Shown: positions 44,973 through 53,443 of the stretch, piece after piece | Position numbering within the stretch: the stretch's first letter is position 1 | How the letters are laid out: the number at the start of each line of letters is the position of its first letter | NCBI GenBank assembly: GCA_964509075.1 | Contig: CAZDWC010000002.1 | Coordinates: 1 to 64,000 of the forward strand | Source of the DNA: UBA7239 sp964509075 | Lineage (GTDB): Bacteria; Pseudomonadota; Gammaproteobacteria; Pseudomonadales; UBA7239 | DNA: 64,000 bases | Direction of reading: 5' to 3' | Notes under the pieces: generated by a model | What the model was told of the DNA's origin: nothing | The model's input: the letters and a program-made list of their open reading frames with translations, nothing else | Database searches by the model: none | Made by a program: the position numbers and the translations under genes

Positions 44973-45881
44973 GGTCTCCACCGGATCCTGTTTCGCCACC
45001 GGCGGAATATTCGGCTTGATGATCTTTCCTGCAAGTTCACTGCTGTCGCTGTAGGCTTTGAGATTGTGGTGCAAGGTGCTGAAAGCCACTTTGTCACCGT
45101 GGCGAATGACAGTGGCGTTTTTGAAGAAATCAAAATAGCGCGGGCGCACGCTGATCGGGCAGAAATGTGTCACGAGACTGTAACGCGTGGAGCCGGCGCG
45201 CGTGACGGGAGTGCCGGCGTGCACGACATCTGCATGCCATACCAGACAATCACCTTTACGCGCGAGAAAGCGTTTTTCTTCCAAACCATTCTTGCGAATC
45301 TGTTCATCGAGATAATTGACGTAACCATCATTGTTGTACGACAACTTACCGGGCTGTTTGACGCGATGCAGCGAGCCTTCCGAGAATTTATAAGCGGGAA
45401 ACAGATGGCTGCCGGGATAATAGGCGAGCTCGCCCGTGCCTTCTTCGATGTCTTCCAGCGCCAGCCAGGTGCCGACCACGGTTTCCGGTTTATCGACCAC
45501 TACGAAATTGGAATCGCGATGCACGCGTAAGCCGCTGCCGCGAATGAAACCGAGATTCTGGAAAGCCAGCATCGGTTCGCCGGCAATGCCATACAGCACA
45601 TCCACCAACAGCGGTGAAAAGACTGCTCGGCGCGCATCTTCATTATTGATGTACAAATCCTTGAAACGAAAGCGGTGGTGCTGCTGGTTCTCTGCCGATG
45701 GCGCCACCACTTTGCCCTTAATGAAGCCGGCGTAAGGGCTGTTCTCGTCAATGGCCTGCATCAACTGCCGGATGCGATCTACCGTTTCAACATCTACCAC
45801 ACCGCGCAACACCACAGCACCATCGCGCTTGAAGGTTTCCACCGCTTCGCGTGCCGCATCACTTATCACCTGATCACTCAC
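44967..45881 (-). CDS. Phytanoyl-CoA dioxygenase (PhyH) family Fe(II)/2-oxoglutarate oxygenase
   Basis: The start is a GTG at 45881 with GGAGAG upstream. The 304-residue protein has the iron ligands His121 and Asp123 (VHRDSNF), a distal His most likely at 221 (ADVVHAGTPV) and the 2-oxoglutarate Arg233 (STRYSLVTHF). The double-stranded beta-helix is intact. PhyH enzymes hydroxylate lipids or small natural products; the substrate here is unknown. It lies 29 bases after the radical SAM gene on the same strand, so the two probably act on the same compound. Confidence 0.85.
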   Translation of the reverse strand: MSDQVISDAAREAVETFKRDGAVVLRGVVDVETVDRIRQLMQAIDENSPYAGFIKGKVVAPSAENQQHHRFRFKDLYINNEDARRAVFSPLLVDVLYGIAGEPMLAFQNLGFIRGSGLRVHRDSNFVVVDKPETVVGTWLALEDIEEGTGELAYYPGSHLFPAYKFSEGSLHRVKQPGKLSYNNDGYVNYLDEQIRKNGLEEKRFLARKGDCLVWHADVVHAGTPVTRAGSTRYSLVTHFCPISVRPRYFDFFKNATVIRHGDKVAFSTLHHNLKAYSDSSELAGKIIKPNIPPVAKQDPVETL

Positions 45882-45910
45882 GAATGACTCTCCGCCAGTT
45901 TTTTCACGGC

Positions 45911-47272
45911 CTACTCCACCACAAGTGTCGCGCGCAAGTGTTGCGCCATGTCATCCCCCACCAACGAGCGCGGGAGAGTTGCGACAAATGCCGAGCAATC
46001 CTGCGCAGCGAGAAACTCGCGGTTGGCGTCGATACGACCGAGATCCTGCGCCAGATAAATGCGATCCAGCGGGTGCAGCCAGTAGTCACCATTCACCGCC
46101 AGCGCTTTCAGAAACCACAACGGCGCGTTGCGGATAATCGCTGACAGAATGTGATTGAACTGACGATCCTTTGATTTCGGCATCGGGCAGTTCACGCACA
46201 AAGCCGAGCACGGTTTACTTGCATCCTGCACGAATGCACGCGCATCCTGATACGCCATGTTGTTCCAGATTCCGCTCACACCTTCGCCCACAGCATTGTG
46301 CGGCATCACGCCCATATCCTGTTCCGGCCCGCCGGGATGACAACACGGCGCCACTTCGCCTTTCGGATACAGATAGGTCGCGAAATACAGCCAATCGCAT
46401 TTGCCGCCCGGCTGGTGCGACAGCACCGGCGCAGAGGGCTTCGGTGCCGGCAAGGGCAGTGTGCGAAACGGCGTATCCTTGCGGCGGATGGCAGCATCAA
46501 TTGCCGGGCCACAGGTTGCAGGACTCAGCGTGCGATTGACGGCCTTGGTGACACCATTCACTTGCCGCTCTTCAAAACGCGGCGTGACACCAAAATAGAA
46601 ATCGACAATATCGACGCCCATGTCCAGCGCCATTTTTCGCGCGTGTTCCACTTCGTGTTCGTTGTGACTGAATACCAGAAAACGCCATTCGATCAACGGA
46701 TAGTGCAAACCGCGTTCGCGTTTGCGCGCGATGAAACGGCGCATGTTGTCCTGCACCAGATCAAAATCGCCACCGACACGATATTTTTCGTAGGTTTCAC
46801 GCGAGGCGCCATCACAGGCGACACTCAGCAGCGTCAAACCGGAATCGAGCAAGCGATCAATGTAAGCATCGTCCAGCTTCAAACTCAGGTTGGTGGACAC
46901 CACCGAATACACAGCCGACTCGCGCGCCAGCGCAATCATCTCCGGCAATTTCGGATTGAGCAGGCTCTCCCCCGTGCCGAAATAACGCGCGATGAACATG
47001 GTGTCGAGCAAGGGCTGCATGATGGCGTCATGGTGCGGCTGACGCAGCAAGCCGGCCGGGCGCAGCAAATCACCCTTTCCCACTTCGCAGTACGGGCATG
47101 ACAGGTTGCAGCCGGTGGACGGGTTGATCGTCACATCAAACGGCAGCGCGTCCACTTGCAAGACACCTGTGCGGCGCGCGCGCAGTGCCTTGAGCAGATT
47201 GAAGTACTTGCGATTGGCCAGCTCAGCATCGGTGATTGCCGGCAGCAAGTGAGCGAATGCAGCGCCCGCCAT
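45911..47272 (-). CDS. Radical SAM protein with SPASM-like C-terminus
   Basis: The start at 47272 (MAGAAFAHLLPAITD) has GAGAG upstream. The 453-residue protein carries the iron-sulfur motif CNLSCPYC (Cys55, Cys59, Cys62) and the radical SAM barrel (e.g. FGTGESLLNPKLPEMI, VVSTNLSLKL). A C-terminal Cys-rich region (GKCDWLYFATYLYPKGEVAPCC, later CSALCVNCPMP) looks like a SPASM/auxiliary cluster domain. Such proteins modify peptides or small molecules. No precursor peptide was found nearby. It is followed by the PhyH oxygenase gene. Confidence 0.86.
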   Translation of the reverse strand: MAGAAFAHLLPAITDAELANRKYFNLLKALRARRTGVLQVDALPFDVTINPSTGCNLSCPYCEVGKGDLLRPAGLLRQPHHDAIMQPLLDTMFIARYFGTGESLLNPKLPEMIALARESAVYSVVSTNLSLKLDDAYIDRLLDSGLTLLSVACDGASRETYEKYRVGGDFDLVQDNMRRFIARKRERGLHYPLIEWRFLVFSHNEHEVEHARKMALDMGVDIVDFYFGVTPRFEERQVNGVTKAVNRTLSPATCGPAIDAAIRRKDTPFRTLPLPAPKPSAPVLSHQPGGKCDWLYFATYLYPKGEVAPCCHPGGPEQDMGVMPHNAVGEGVSGIWNNMAYQDARAFVQDASKPCSALCVNCPMPKSKDRQFNHILSAIIRNAPLWFLKALAVNGDYWLHPLDRIYLAQDLGRIDANREFLAAQDCSAFVATLPRSLVGDDMAQHLRATLVVE

Positions 47273-47393
47273 GGATGTCTCTCTTGTTCTACGGATTGCT
47301 GTGCAGGCCAGCATGGTAGAACGTCGTCGCCAGCGAGTCACGCACCCCGTGCAACTGTAATAAGATAGCGGCTTTCACCATCAGGATATGACC

Positions 47394-47675
47394 ATGCAGA
47401 TCCCGCCCGCCCTGCCGCCCGCCGCCCTTTTGGCCGGCAAAGTTTCCGTCGCCGCCAGCTGGATTGCCGGCCTCGCGCTGCTAGCGCTGACCGATGCCAC
47501 CAGCAGCTGGCACAACATCGGCTTCTGGCTTACCGCTTTCCTCGCTGGCAGCCACGCCGTGGAATTGCTGATCTACCGCAGCTTTCTCGCTGCAGCCAAA
47601 GCTACCCCCGCTGATTATGCGCAGGTTTTCCTGTTCGGGATTTTTCACAGCGGCGGCATGAAAACCAAAGACTGA
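47394..47675 (+). CDS. Small membrane protein (DUF1145-like)
   Basis: The start at 47394 is preferred over the ATG at 47388 because AGGA (47383-47386) then has normal spacing. The 93-residue product has a Pro/Ala-rich N-terminus and about three hydrophobic segments (VAASWIAGLALLALTD, IGFWLTAFLAGSHAVELLIY). It ends with QVFLFGIFHSGGMK, which resembles the C-terminus of DUF1145 proteins. Function is unknown. It is divergent from the radical SAM gene. Confidence 0.6.
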   Translation: MQIPPALPPAALLAGKVSVAASWIAGLALLALTDATSSWHNIGFWLTAFLAGSHAVELLIYRSFLAAAKATPADYAQVFLFGIFHSGGMKTKD

Positions 47676-47693
47676 GGCGCACAGCAGGCGACA

Positions 47694-48350
47694 TCACGCC
47701 CGTGTGTATTCCATCACCTTGCCGGTAAAATCCAGACGCGCAGCAAGTGCAGCATTCACGGCATGTGGCACTTGTGTGAAACCGTTTTTCACCATGCGCT
47801 TGCTGAAATCCAGACGCTGGCGACGGCCCGGATCCACAATGATGACACGGCCGTTATCTGCCATATGGCGATCAATAAATCCTGCCAGCCATTTCGGGTG
47901 ATCCGGTTCGTACAACACATCACTGCCGATAATCAGATCAAACTTGCCCAGTGCTGTGTGGATCTTTTTCCAGTCGAGGCGCGCAAACCGGATGGGCAAT
48001 AATCGATTCAGCAACAGGTTTTCATCCATGAATGTCTCCGCTACCGGATGGTAATCGCTGGCCGTGATGTCGGCGCCGTGCCCATGTGATACCAGGCTAG
48101 CCAGCCCCAACCCACAGCCGACTTCAAGCACGCGCAAACCGCGCGTGGGATGCACATCCATCAAATCCGCCAGTACGATTGCCGACGGCCACAGCACACC
48201 GAACAACGGCCAGCTGGCATCGCAAATACCGGCTTTCTTGCACTCGCCATCAGGATCGGCAAATTGCTGGCGATCTTTCAAACCGCGAATTTCAAACGCG
48301 CGCGCACCAATCGTCACTGTCTGGAAAATAACCTGATAACCCAATGCCAT
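47694..48350 (-). CDS. Class I SAM-dependent methyltransferase (METTL21/lysine MTase-like)
   Basis: AGGAG lies eleven bases before the ATG at 48350. The 218-residue protein has an N-terminal strand segment (TIGARAFEIRGLKDRQQF) and a WPLFGVLWPSAIVLAD helix. The SAM motifs follow: VLEVGCGLGLASLV, ITASDYHP and FDLIIGSDVLYEPDH. The W-P-x-x-x-x-L-A-D helix and SDVLYE resemble the METTL21-type family of protein methyltransferases. Substrate is unknown. The 175 bases upstream (48351-48525) hold no gene that I can see. Confidence 0.83.
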   Translation of the reverse strand: MALGYQVIFQTVTIGARAFEIRGLKDRQQFADPDGECKKAGICDASWPLFGVLWPSAIVLADLMDVHPTRGLRVLEVGCGLGLASLVSHGHGADITASDYHPVAETFMDENLLLNRLLPIRFARLDWKKIHTALGKFDLIIGSDVLYEPDHPKWLAGFIDRHMADNGRVIIVDPGRRQRLDFSKRMVKNGFTQVPHAVNAALAARLDFTGKVMEYTRA

Positions 48351-48525
48351 GCCGCACCCGATCTCCTGAGGCTGTGCGAGCTGCGCACAACCGATGAATG
48401 GAATATGAGGATGAGCAAATCAGGTGTTGGCTGTCGCGAGCGTACAGCGAGGTGAAAACCGAGATGGGCAATTCATAGATGAGCTCGCATCGTAGCCGGA
48501 TTGACGCGCGAGGGACAGCGAAACC

Positions 48526-48924
48526 TCAGCTGACGCGACCGCCGACGTAATACCAGCGTCCGCGCAGGCGCTTGAAAGTGGAACGCTCGTGCATCACTTC
48601 GGGTGCTGACTGCGGGTCGGCATCCAGCGCACGGAAATGCGCGCGAAACTCCACCTCGCCGTTGTCGCCCTGCTGCGACCTGGCCAATACCTCAAGCCCG
48701 CACCAGTCGACGCTGCGCTGCGACAGATCCAGCGCCGTGAGGCCGCGCGCCGTGGCAGGAAACCATGTGCGCAGCAGATAGTCACCGCAGCCACCCAGCG
48801 CATAGGCCGTGTAGCGCGAGCGCATCAGCTGTTCAGGGGTGCGCGCCTGCTGCGCGCCGCCGAGAAAACGGCCACAGCACTGGGCAAAAGCTTTGGATGA
48901 ACCACAAGGGCAGATCGCGCGCAT
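48526..48924 (-). CDS. YchJ family SEC-C motif protein
   Basis: The 132-residue protein begins with a SEC-C type metal-binding motif (CPCGSSKAFAQCCG). It then follows the YchJ core: RTPEQLMRSRYTAYALGG, DYLLRTWFPATAR, VEFRAHFRA and FKRLRGRWYYVGG. It is full length. The function of YchJ is unknown; it may bind zinc. It is divergent from the LitR-type operon, and the 157-base gap (48925-49081) holds that operon's two operator repeats. Confidence 0.87.
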   Translation of the reverse strand: MRAICPCGSSKAFAQCCGRFLGGAQQARTPEQLMRSRYTAYALGGCGDYLLRTWFPATARGLTALDLSQRSVDWCGLEVLARSQQGDNGEVEFRAHFRALDADPQSAPEVMHERSTFKRLRGRWYYVGGRVS

Positions 48925-49004
48925 GCACTATCCGATGTCACCGTACAAGGACGCGCATCATGCCGCCCTTGGCGCAGGAAGCCAATCTGCACTTCGTCAT
49001 TAAT

Positions 49005-49028
49005 TGTACAAATCTGTTGACATGTACA
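49005..49028. promoter_or_regulatory. LitR-type operator 1 (TGTACA-N12-TGTACA)
   Basis: Two perfect TGTACA half sites (49005-49010 and 49023-49028) are separated by exactly 12 bases. Between them is a consensus -35 box TTGACA (49017-49022). This matches, from memory, the class II LitR operator described for Pseudomonas putida (TRTACA-N12-TGTACA). Binding here would cover the -35 region, as expected for a repressor or MerR-type regulator. The cognate regulator is encoded in the same operon at 50064. Confidence 0.7.
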
Positions 49029-49045
49029 AGCACTTAACCTAGCTT
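49017..49045 (+). promoter_or_regulatory. Candidate promoter of the LitR-type operon
   Basis: TTGACA (49017-49022) is followed after 17 bases by TAGCTT (49040-49045). The -35 is a perfect consensus; the -10 is weak (three of six). It is flanked by operator 1 upstream and operator 2 downstream. The start of transcription would be near 49052, about 30 bases before the first ATG. Confidence 0.5.
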
Positions 49046-49055
49046 AGCAATCAGG

Positions 49056-49079
49056 TATACAAAAAAGCAGGTTTGTACA
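49056..49079. promoter_or_regulatory. LitR-type operator 2 (TATACA-N12-TGTACA)
   Basis: TATACA (49056-49061) and TGTACA (49074-49079) are again exactly 12 bases apart, fitting the TRTACA-N12-TGTACA pattern. It ends two bases before the ATG of the DUF523 gene and covers its ribosome-binding region. A bound regulator would therefore also block the start of transcription. Confidence 0.68.
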
Positions 49080-49081
49080 AC

Positions 49082-50050
49082 ATGATAAGCCCAGCTGAAA
49101 ACACTCCTCGAATACCGATAGGCATCAGCAGTTGCCTGCTGGGAGACAAAGTGCGCTACGACGGCGCCCACAAGCGTTCGCCCTACTGCAACGAGGTGCT
49201 GGCGCAGTATTTTGACTTTCGCGCCTTTTGCCCGGAAATGGCCATCGGCCTCGGCACACCGCGCCCCATCATTCGGCTGACCGGCAAGCCCGACACACTG
49301 CGCGCCATCCAGCACACCAACCCGCAGCGCGACATCACCCACGAACTGGCCGGCTACGCCGACGAGGTGACCAACAGCCACCCCGAACTCTGCGGCTACA
49401 TCTTCACCGAGAAATCGCCAAGCTGCGGCCTGTTTCGCGTCAAGGCGTACAACAGCGACGGCAACTTGCTCAACGACAAGGCGCGCGGCGTGTTTGCCCA
49501 GCGCCTCACCGAACGCTGGCCGCTGTTGCCGGTGGAAGAAGACGGACGCCTGCACGACGCAGGCCTGCGTGAAAATTTTGTACTGCGCGTCTACACCTGG
49601 CACGAATGGCACACGCAGGTACTGCCGGCGCTGACTCCTGCCACGCTGATTGCCTTCTGGTCACGCTACAAGTTTCTCGCGCTGGCACACGATGAAAAAA
49701 GCTATCGCGAGATTGGTCCGCTGCTCGCCAATCTCGCCACAGACGATTTGCAAACCCTTGCCAACAATTTTTTCGCACGACTGATGCAAGCACTCGCAAA
49801 ACCCTCCACGCGTGCCGGCAACACCAATGCGCTGCAACATTTGCGCGGCTTTGTAAAAACAGCATTGCACGATACGGAAAAAGACACACTGAACACACTG
49901 ATTGCACAGTACAGCGACGGCGCAGTCCCGCTGATTGTGCCACTGGCCATGTTGCGCCACTTGCTGTCGCGCTATCCCGATGCCTACGCCAACGCACAGC
50001 GCTATCTACAGCCCTATCCGGATGCGCTCGGCCTGCGCAACCAGAAATAA
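49082..50050 (+). CDS. DUF523 and DUF1722 two-domain protein (YbgA-like)
   Basis: The ATG at 49082 was chosen over the upstream TTG at 49073, which lies inside operator 2. The 322-residue protein joins DUF523 (IPIGISSCLLGDKVRYDG, then EKSPSCGL) at residues ~8-155 to a DUF1722 (YbgA) domain at ~185-305 (FWSRYKFLALAHDEKSYREIG). In other proteobacteria it also sits in light or singlet-oxygen-induced clusters near photolyase. The molecular function is unproven. It is the first gene of the operon and is followed 13 bases later by the regulator. Confidence 0.9.
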   Translation: MISPAENTPRIPIGISSCLLGDKVRYDGAHKRSPYCNEVLAQYFDFRAFCPEMAIGLGTPRPIIRLTGKPDTLRAIQHTNPQRDITHELAGYADEVTNSHPELCGYIFTEKSPSCGLFRVKAYNSDGNLLNDKARGVFAQRLTERWPLLPVEEDGRLHDAGLRENFVLRVYTWHEWHTQVLPALTPATLIAFWSRYKFLALAHDEKSYREIGPLLANLATDDLQTLANNFFARLMQALAKPSTRAGNTNALQHLRGFVKTALHDTEKDTLNTLIAQYSDGAVPLIVPLAMLRHLLSRYPDAYANAQRYLQPYPDALGLRNQK

Positions 50051-50063
50051 AACGGTAATCACC

Positions 50064-50984
50064 ATGAACACGCTCGAACAATATTCCATTCGCCAACTCT
50101 CCGAAATCAGCGGCGTCAATGCCGTCACTCTGCGCGCCTGGGAGCGGCGCTATGGCTTGCTGAAACCCAGCCGCACCGCGAAGGGCCACCGCTATTACAC
50201 CGCCGATGATGTCGAATGCGTGCGCCAGATTGTCAACTGGCTGGACCGCGGTGTCGCCATCAGCAAAGTGCGACCGCTGCTGGACGGCGACAACAGCAGC
50301 GCCACAGAAAACATCAACGACCACTGGACAGAAGCCGTCAACACATCACAGGCACTGATTTCGACATTCCAGCGTGAAAAACTGGCGCAACAGTGGGACA
50401 CGCTGTTTGGCAGCTATCCACTGGATACGCTGGCACAGAACTATTTTTCACCCTTGCAGGCTGCACTGGATCGGCAATCACAATTGCGTTTTGGCGGCGG
50501 GGCAGAAAAGATATTCTTCGAGAGTGAGCTGTACAGTGATTTACAGACACGCATACGCCACCTCAATCGCAACAACAACGGCGCACCACTGCTGCTGGTC
50601 ACCTTTGATGCACAACAACACGGCATTCACGCCCTGCTGCTGGCACTGGCGCTGCTGGAAGCCGGTTTCCGCCTGCACATGTTGTTCGAGGCCTGCAGCC
50701 TGCGTGAAATCCCCTACATCGTTGCGCAATCACACACACAGCCGGCACACGGCATACGCGGTGTGATCTGCCACAGCGACAGCAAAGTGGACGTACTGCA
50801 ACTGGAGCAGGAACTGGCGCGCGCCGCCGCACACGCGCAAGTGCCGTTTTTCCTCAGTGGCCGCTGGTTGAACATTACGCCAGCACTGACGACCATTGCC
50901 GGCACTACAACGCTCACGCCATCCCTGCGGCAATCCGTCAACATTCTCAACGATACCTTGCGGAGTGACAGGCATGATCAATGA
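50064..50984 (+). CDS. litR: MerR/LitR (CarH-like) family transcriptional regulator
   Basis: The 306-residue protein has an N-terminal MerR-type helix-turn-helix: YSIRQLSEISGVNAVTLRAW, then ERRYGLLKPSRTAKGHRYY (residues ~7-45). The C-terminal part resembles the cobalamin-binding Rossmann region of MlrA/CarH/LitR (QQHGIHALLLALALLEAGFRL). The canonical DxHxxG cobalamin motif is not evident: the position reads QQHGIH. That fits class II LitR proteins, which have lost B12 sensing and depend on a separate photoreceptor. It probably binds the two operators at the head of its own operon. The 3' end overlaps the next gene by 11 bases. Confidence 0.82.
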   Translation: MNTLEQYSIRQLSEISGVNAVTLRAWERRYGLLKPSRTAKGHRYYTADDVECVRQIVNWLDRGVAISKVRPLLDGDNSSATENINDHWTEAVNTSQALISTFQREKLAQQWDTLFGSYPLDTLAQNYFSPLQAALDRQSQLRFGGGAEKIFFESELYSDLQTRIRHLNRNNNGAPLLLVTFDAQQHGIHALLLALALLEAGFRLHMLFEACSLREIPYIVAQSHTQPAHGIRGVICHSDSKVDVLQLEQELARAAAHAQVPFFLSGRWLNITPALTTIAGTTTLTPSLRQSVNILNDTLRSDRHDQ

Positions 50985-51405
50985 CGCATGGTTCGCACAA
51001 CTGCAGGCCTTGTACAGCATGCCGGCAGATTTTTCACAGCAACGCCTGCAGGATTTCTATCATGCAGATGCCTGTTTTGTTGACCCGATACACAGGGTGC
51101 AAGGCACACAAGCCATGCAGGCGTATTTTTCGCACAGTTATCAGAATTTGCTCGACTGCCAATTTACCTTCACCAGACACAATCGCTGTAACGATGATAT
51201 TTACATCGTCTGGGACATGCACTTTCGCCATCCGCGCCTGCAGCGCGGCGCTGTCATCCATGTACCCGGCATGAGCCACCTGCAATTGCGCGCTGAAAAA
51301 ATTCATTATCACCGCGATTACTACGACGCCGGTGCCATGCTCTACGAAAACGTGCCTGTGCTTGGCACAGCAACCCGCTGGCTGAAACGGAAACTGACGC
51401 CATGA
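50974..51405 (+). CDS. SnoaL/NTF2-like protein
   Basis: The 143-residue protein overlaps the regulator gene by 11 bases and the oxidoreductase gene by four. It has the cone-shaped NTF2 fold pattern: LQDFYHADACFVDPIHRVQGT, QAMQAYFSHSY and HLQLRAEKIHYHRDYYDAGAM. The Arg-Asp-Tyr-Tyr-Asp segment is typical of the SnoaL-like proteins in LitR or ECF-controlled photo-oxidative clusters. It probably binds a small hydrophobic ligand or acts as an isomerase or hydrolase; unproven. Confidence 0.82.
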   Translation: MINDAWFAQLQALYSMPADFSQQRLQDFYHADACFVDPIHRVQGTQAMQAYFSHSYQNLLDCQFTFTRHNRCNDDIYIVWDMHFRHPRLQRGAVIHVPGMSHLQLRAEKIHYHRDYYDAGAMLYENVPVLGTATRWLKRKLTP

Positions 51406-52652
51406 AAATCGCCATCGTCGGCACCGGCATCGCGGGGCTCACCTGCGCCTACCTGCTCAATCGTCGCCACGCCATCACCGTGTTCGAGGCGGAACCGCAA
51501 ATTGGCGGTCATACGGCAACGGTTGACATCACCCTGCCGAACGGCGAACAACACGCCATCGACACCGGTTTCATCGTCTACAACGAAGCCACCTATCCGA
51601 ACTTCATCAAACTGCTGACACAACTCGGCATCGACGGACAAAAAACCGCAATGTCATTCAGCGTGCATTGCGAAAAAACCGGGATGGAATATGCCGGCAG
51701 CAATCTCGACACCCTGTTCACACAGCGACGCAACCTGCTGCGCCCCAGCTTCCTGCGCATGGTGCACGATATTCTGCGTTTCAACCGCGAAAGCGTTGCC
51801 GATCTCGACAGCGGCCGCATCGCAGACAACATGACACTCGGGCAGTACCTGCAACAACAGTGTTACAGCGAGGCATTTATTGCGCATTACCTGATACCGA
51901 TGGGCGCTGCCATCTGGTCTGCCGGCAGCGCGGCGATGCAGGATTTCCCACTGCAGTTTTTCGTGCGATTTTTCCGCAACCACGGGCTGCTCAGCATCAG
52001 GAATCGCCCGCAGTGGTTTGTGATTCCCGGCGGCTCACGACAATACCTCGCACCGCTGACTGCGAGTTTTGCCGATTGCATTCGCACGCACAGCCCTGTT
52101 ACTGGCATCGCACGCCGCGACAATCAGGTCGCACTCAGCACAGCGCACGGCACCGAATATTTCGACGATGTGATTCTCGCCTGCCACAGCGATCAGGCAT
52201 TGAAAATTCTTGAAGATGCATCGGAAAACGAACGCGCAATACTCGGCGCCATTCCCTACCAGCGCAACGAGGTAGTGCTGCACACCGACACGCGACTGCT
52301 GCCGCGCAACCGCCGTGCCTGGTCCAGCTGGAATTACCATCTCGGCACGCATCCGCAAGACAGTGCCGCGCTCACCTACAACATGAACCTGCTGCAAGGT
52401 CTGCAATCCGAACAGACATTCTGTGTAACCTTAAATCACACAAGCGCTATCGACCCGCAAAAAATCCTGCGCCAGTTCAGCTACAGCCACCCGGTGTTCT
52501 CACTGGAAGGTATGGCGGCGCAGCAGCGCTGGCATGAAATCAACGGCGTCAACAACACCTGGTTTTGTGGCGCTTACTGGCGCAACGGCTTTCATGAAGA
52601 CGGTGTGGTGAGCGCACTGCGTGTCGCGGCAGCGTTTGGAGAAACCCTGTGA
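51402..52652 (+). CDS. FAD-dependent oxidoreductase (amine oxidase-like)
   Basis: The ATG overlaps the previous stop (ATGA). The 416-residue protein starts with a Rossmann motif, MKIAIVGTGIAGLTCAYLLN, followed by EAEPQIGGHTATVD. The C-terminal part includes NTWFCGAYWRNGFHEDGVVSAL, the flavin-binding end. This is the family encoded beside DUF1365 and a cyclopropane-fatty-acid-like enzyme in many proteobacteria. It is proposed to act on unsaturated or cyclised membrane fatty acids. No signal peptide. Confidence 0.9.
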   Translation: MKIAIVGTGIAGLTCAYLLNRRHAITVFEAEPQIGGHTATVDITLPNGEQHAIDTGFIVYNEATYPNFIKLLTQLGIDGQKTAMSFSVHCEKTGMEYAGSNLDTLFTQRRNLLRPSFLRMVHDILRFNRESVADLDSGRIADNMTLGQYLQQQCYSEAFIAHYLIPMGAAIWSAGSAAMQDFPLQFFVRFFRNHGLLSIRNRPQWFVIPGGSRQYLAPLTASFADCIRTHSPVTGIARRDNQVALSTAHGTEYFDDVILACHSDQALKILEDASENERAILGAIPYQRNEVVLHTDTRLLPRNRRAWSSWNYHLGTHPQDSAALTYNMNLLQGLQSEQTFCVTLNHTSAIDPQKILRQFSYSHPVFSLEGMAAQQRWHEINGVNNTWFCGAYWRNGFHEDGVVSALRVAAAFGETL

Positions 52653-53443
52653 AAACCGTTGCAGCCTTGCCACGCAGTGCGATCTATTGCGGACAGATCC
52701 GCCATCGCCGCTTTGGCAATCCTGACCACACATTTACCTACCCGATAGCCATGCTCTATGTGGACCTCAATGAATGGAACGACGTGTTTGCAAAAGTTCC
52801 ACTGTGGTCATCGCAACACCCACAACTAGTCTGGCTACGCGCAGACGACTATCTGCCAGACACACCGGGCGAAACCCTGCGTGAACGTGTCGACAACACC
52901 GTGCTGCAAGCAACGGGGTGCAAACCGCGCGGCCCTGTATGTCTGCTGACGCAACCGCGTTACGCCGGATTTGCCATGAATCCCATCAGCTGTTTTTACT
53001 GCTATGCCGCCGACGGCATGACACTCGACTACATGATTGCCGAAGTCACCAACACGCCGTGGCGCGAGCGGATTGCCTATGTGCTGCCCTGCCGTGCCGA
53101 CACCAGACAACAGAACGTCACATTCGCCAAACAGATGCATGTCTCGCCATTCAATCCGATGGACATGCACTATGTCGCACGTTTCAACACTGCACAAAAA
53201 AAACTGTACCTGCATCTGGAAAACCACGACCGCAACGGTCGCTGCACAGATGCCACGCTGACACTGACGCGCAAGGCAATCTCGCGCAGCCACCTGCTCG
53301 GCTTACTGTGGCAGTACCCGCTCATGACCGTGCAAACAGCCATCGGCATTTACTGGCAAGCCCTGCAACTCTGGTTGCGCGGCGCACGTTTTCACCCACA
53401 TCCTGCCACACCAACCGCACTTTCCGGGGAGACTCGTCGATGA
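52649..53443 (+). CDS. DUF1365 family protein
   Basis: A GTG start at 52649 overlaps the oxidoreductase stop. The 264-residue protein begins MKTVAALPRSAIYCGQIRHRRFGNP (split here as the opening of DUF1365), then HTFTYPIAMLYVDLNEW, MNPISCFYCY and LVLPCRADT-type segments to FAKQMHVSPFNPMDMHY. Family function is unknown but always linked to the flavoprotein and cyclopropane-synthase genes. A membrane-interacting helix may lie near the C-terminus (LLGLLWQYPLMTVQTAIGIYW). Confidence 0.87.
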   Translation: MKTVAALPRSAIYCGQIRHRRFGNPDHTFTYPIAMLYVDLNEWNDVFAKVPLWSSQHPQLVWLRADDYLPDTPGETLRERVDNTVLQATGCKPRGPVCLLTQPRYAGFAMNPISCFYCYAADGMTLDYMIAEVTNTPWRERIAYVLPCRADTRQQNVTFAKQMHVSPFNPMDMHYVARFNTAQKKLYLHLENHDRNGRCTDATLTLTRKAISRSHLLGLLWQYPLMTVQTAIGIYWQALQLWLRGARFHPHPATPTALSGETRR

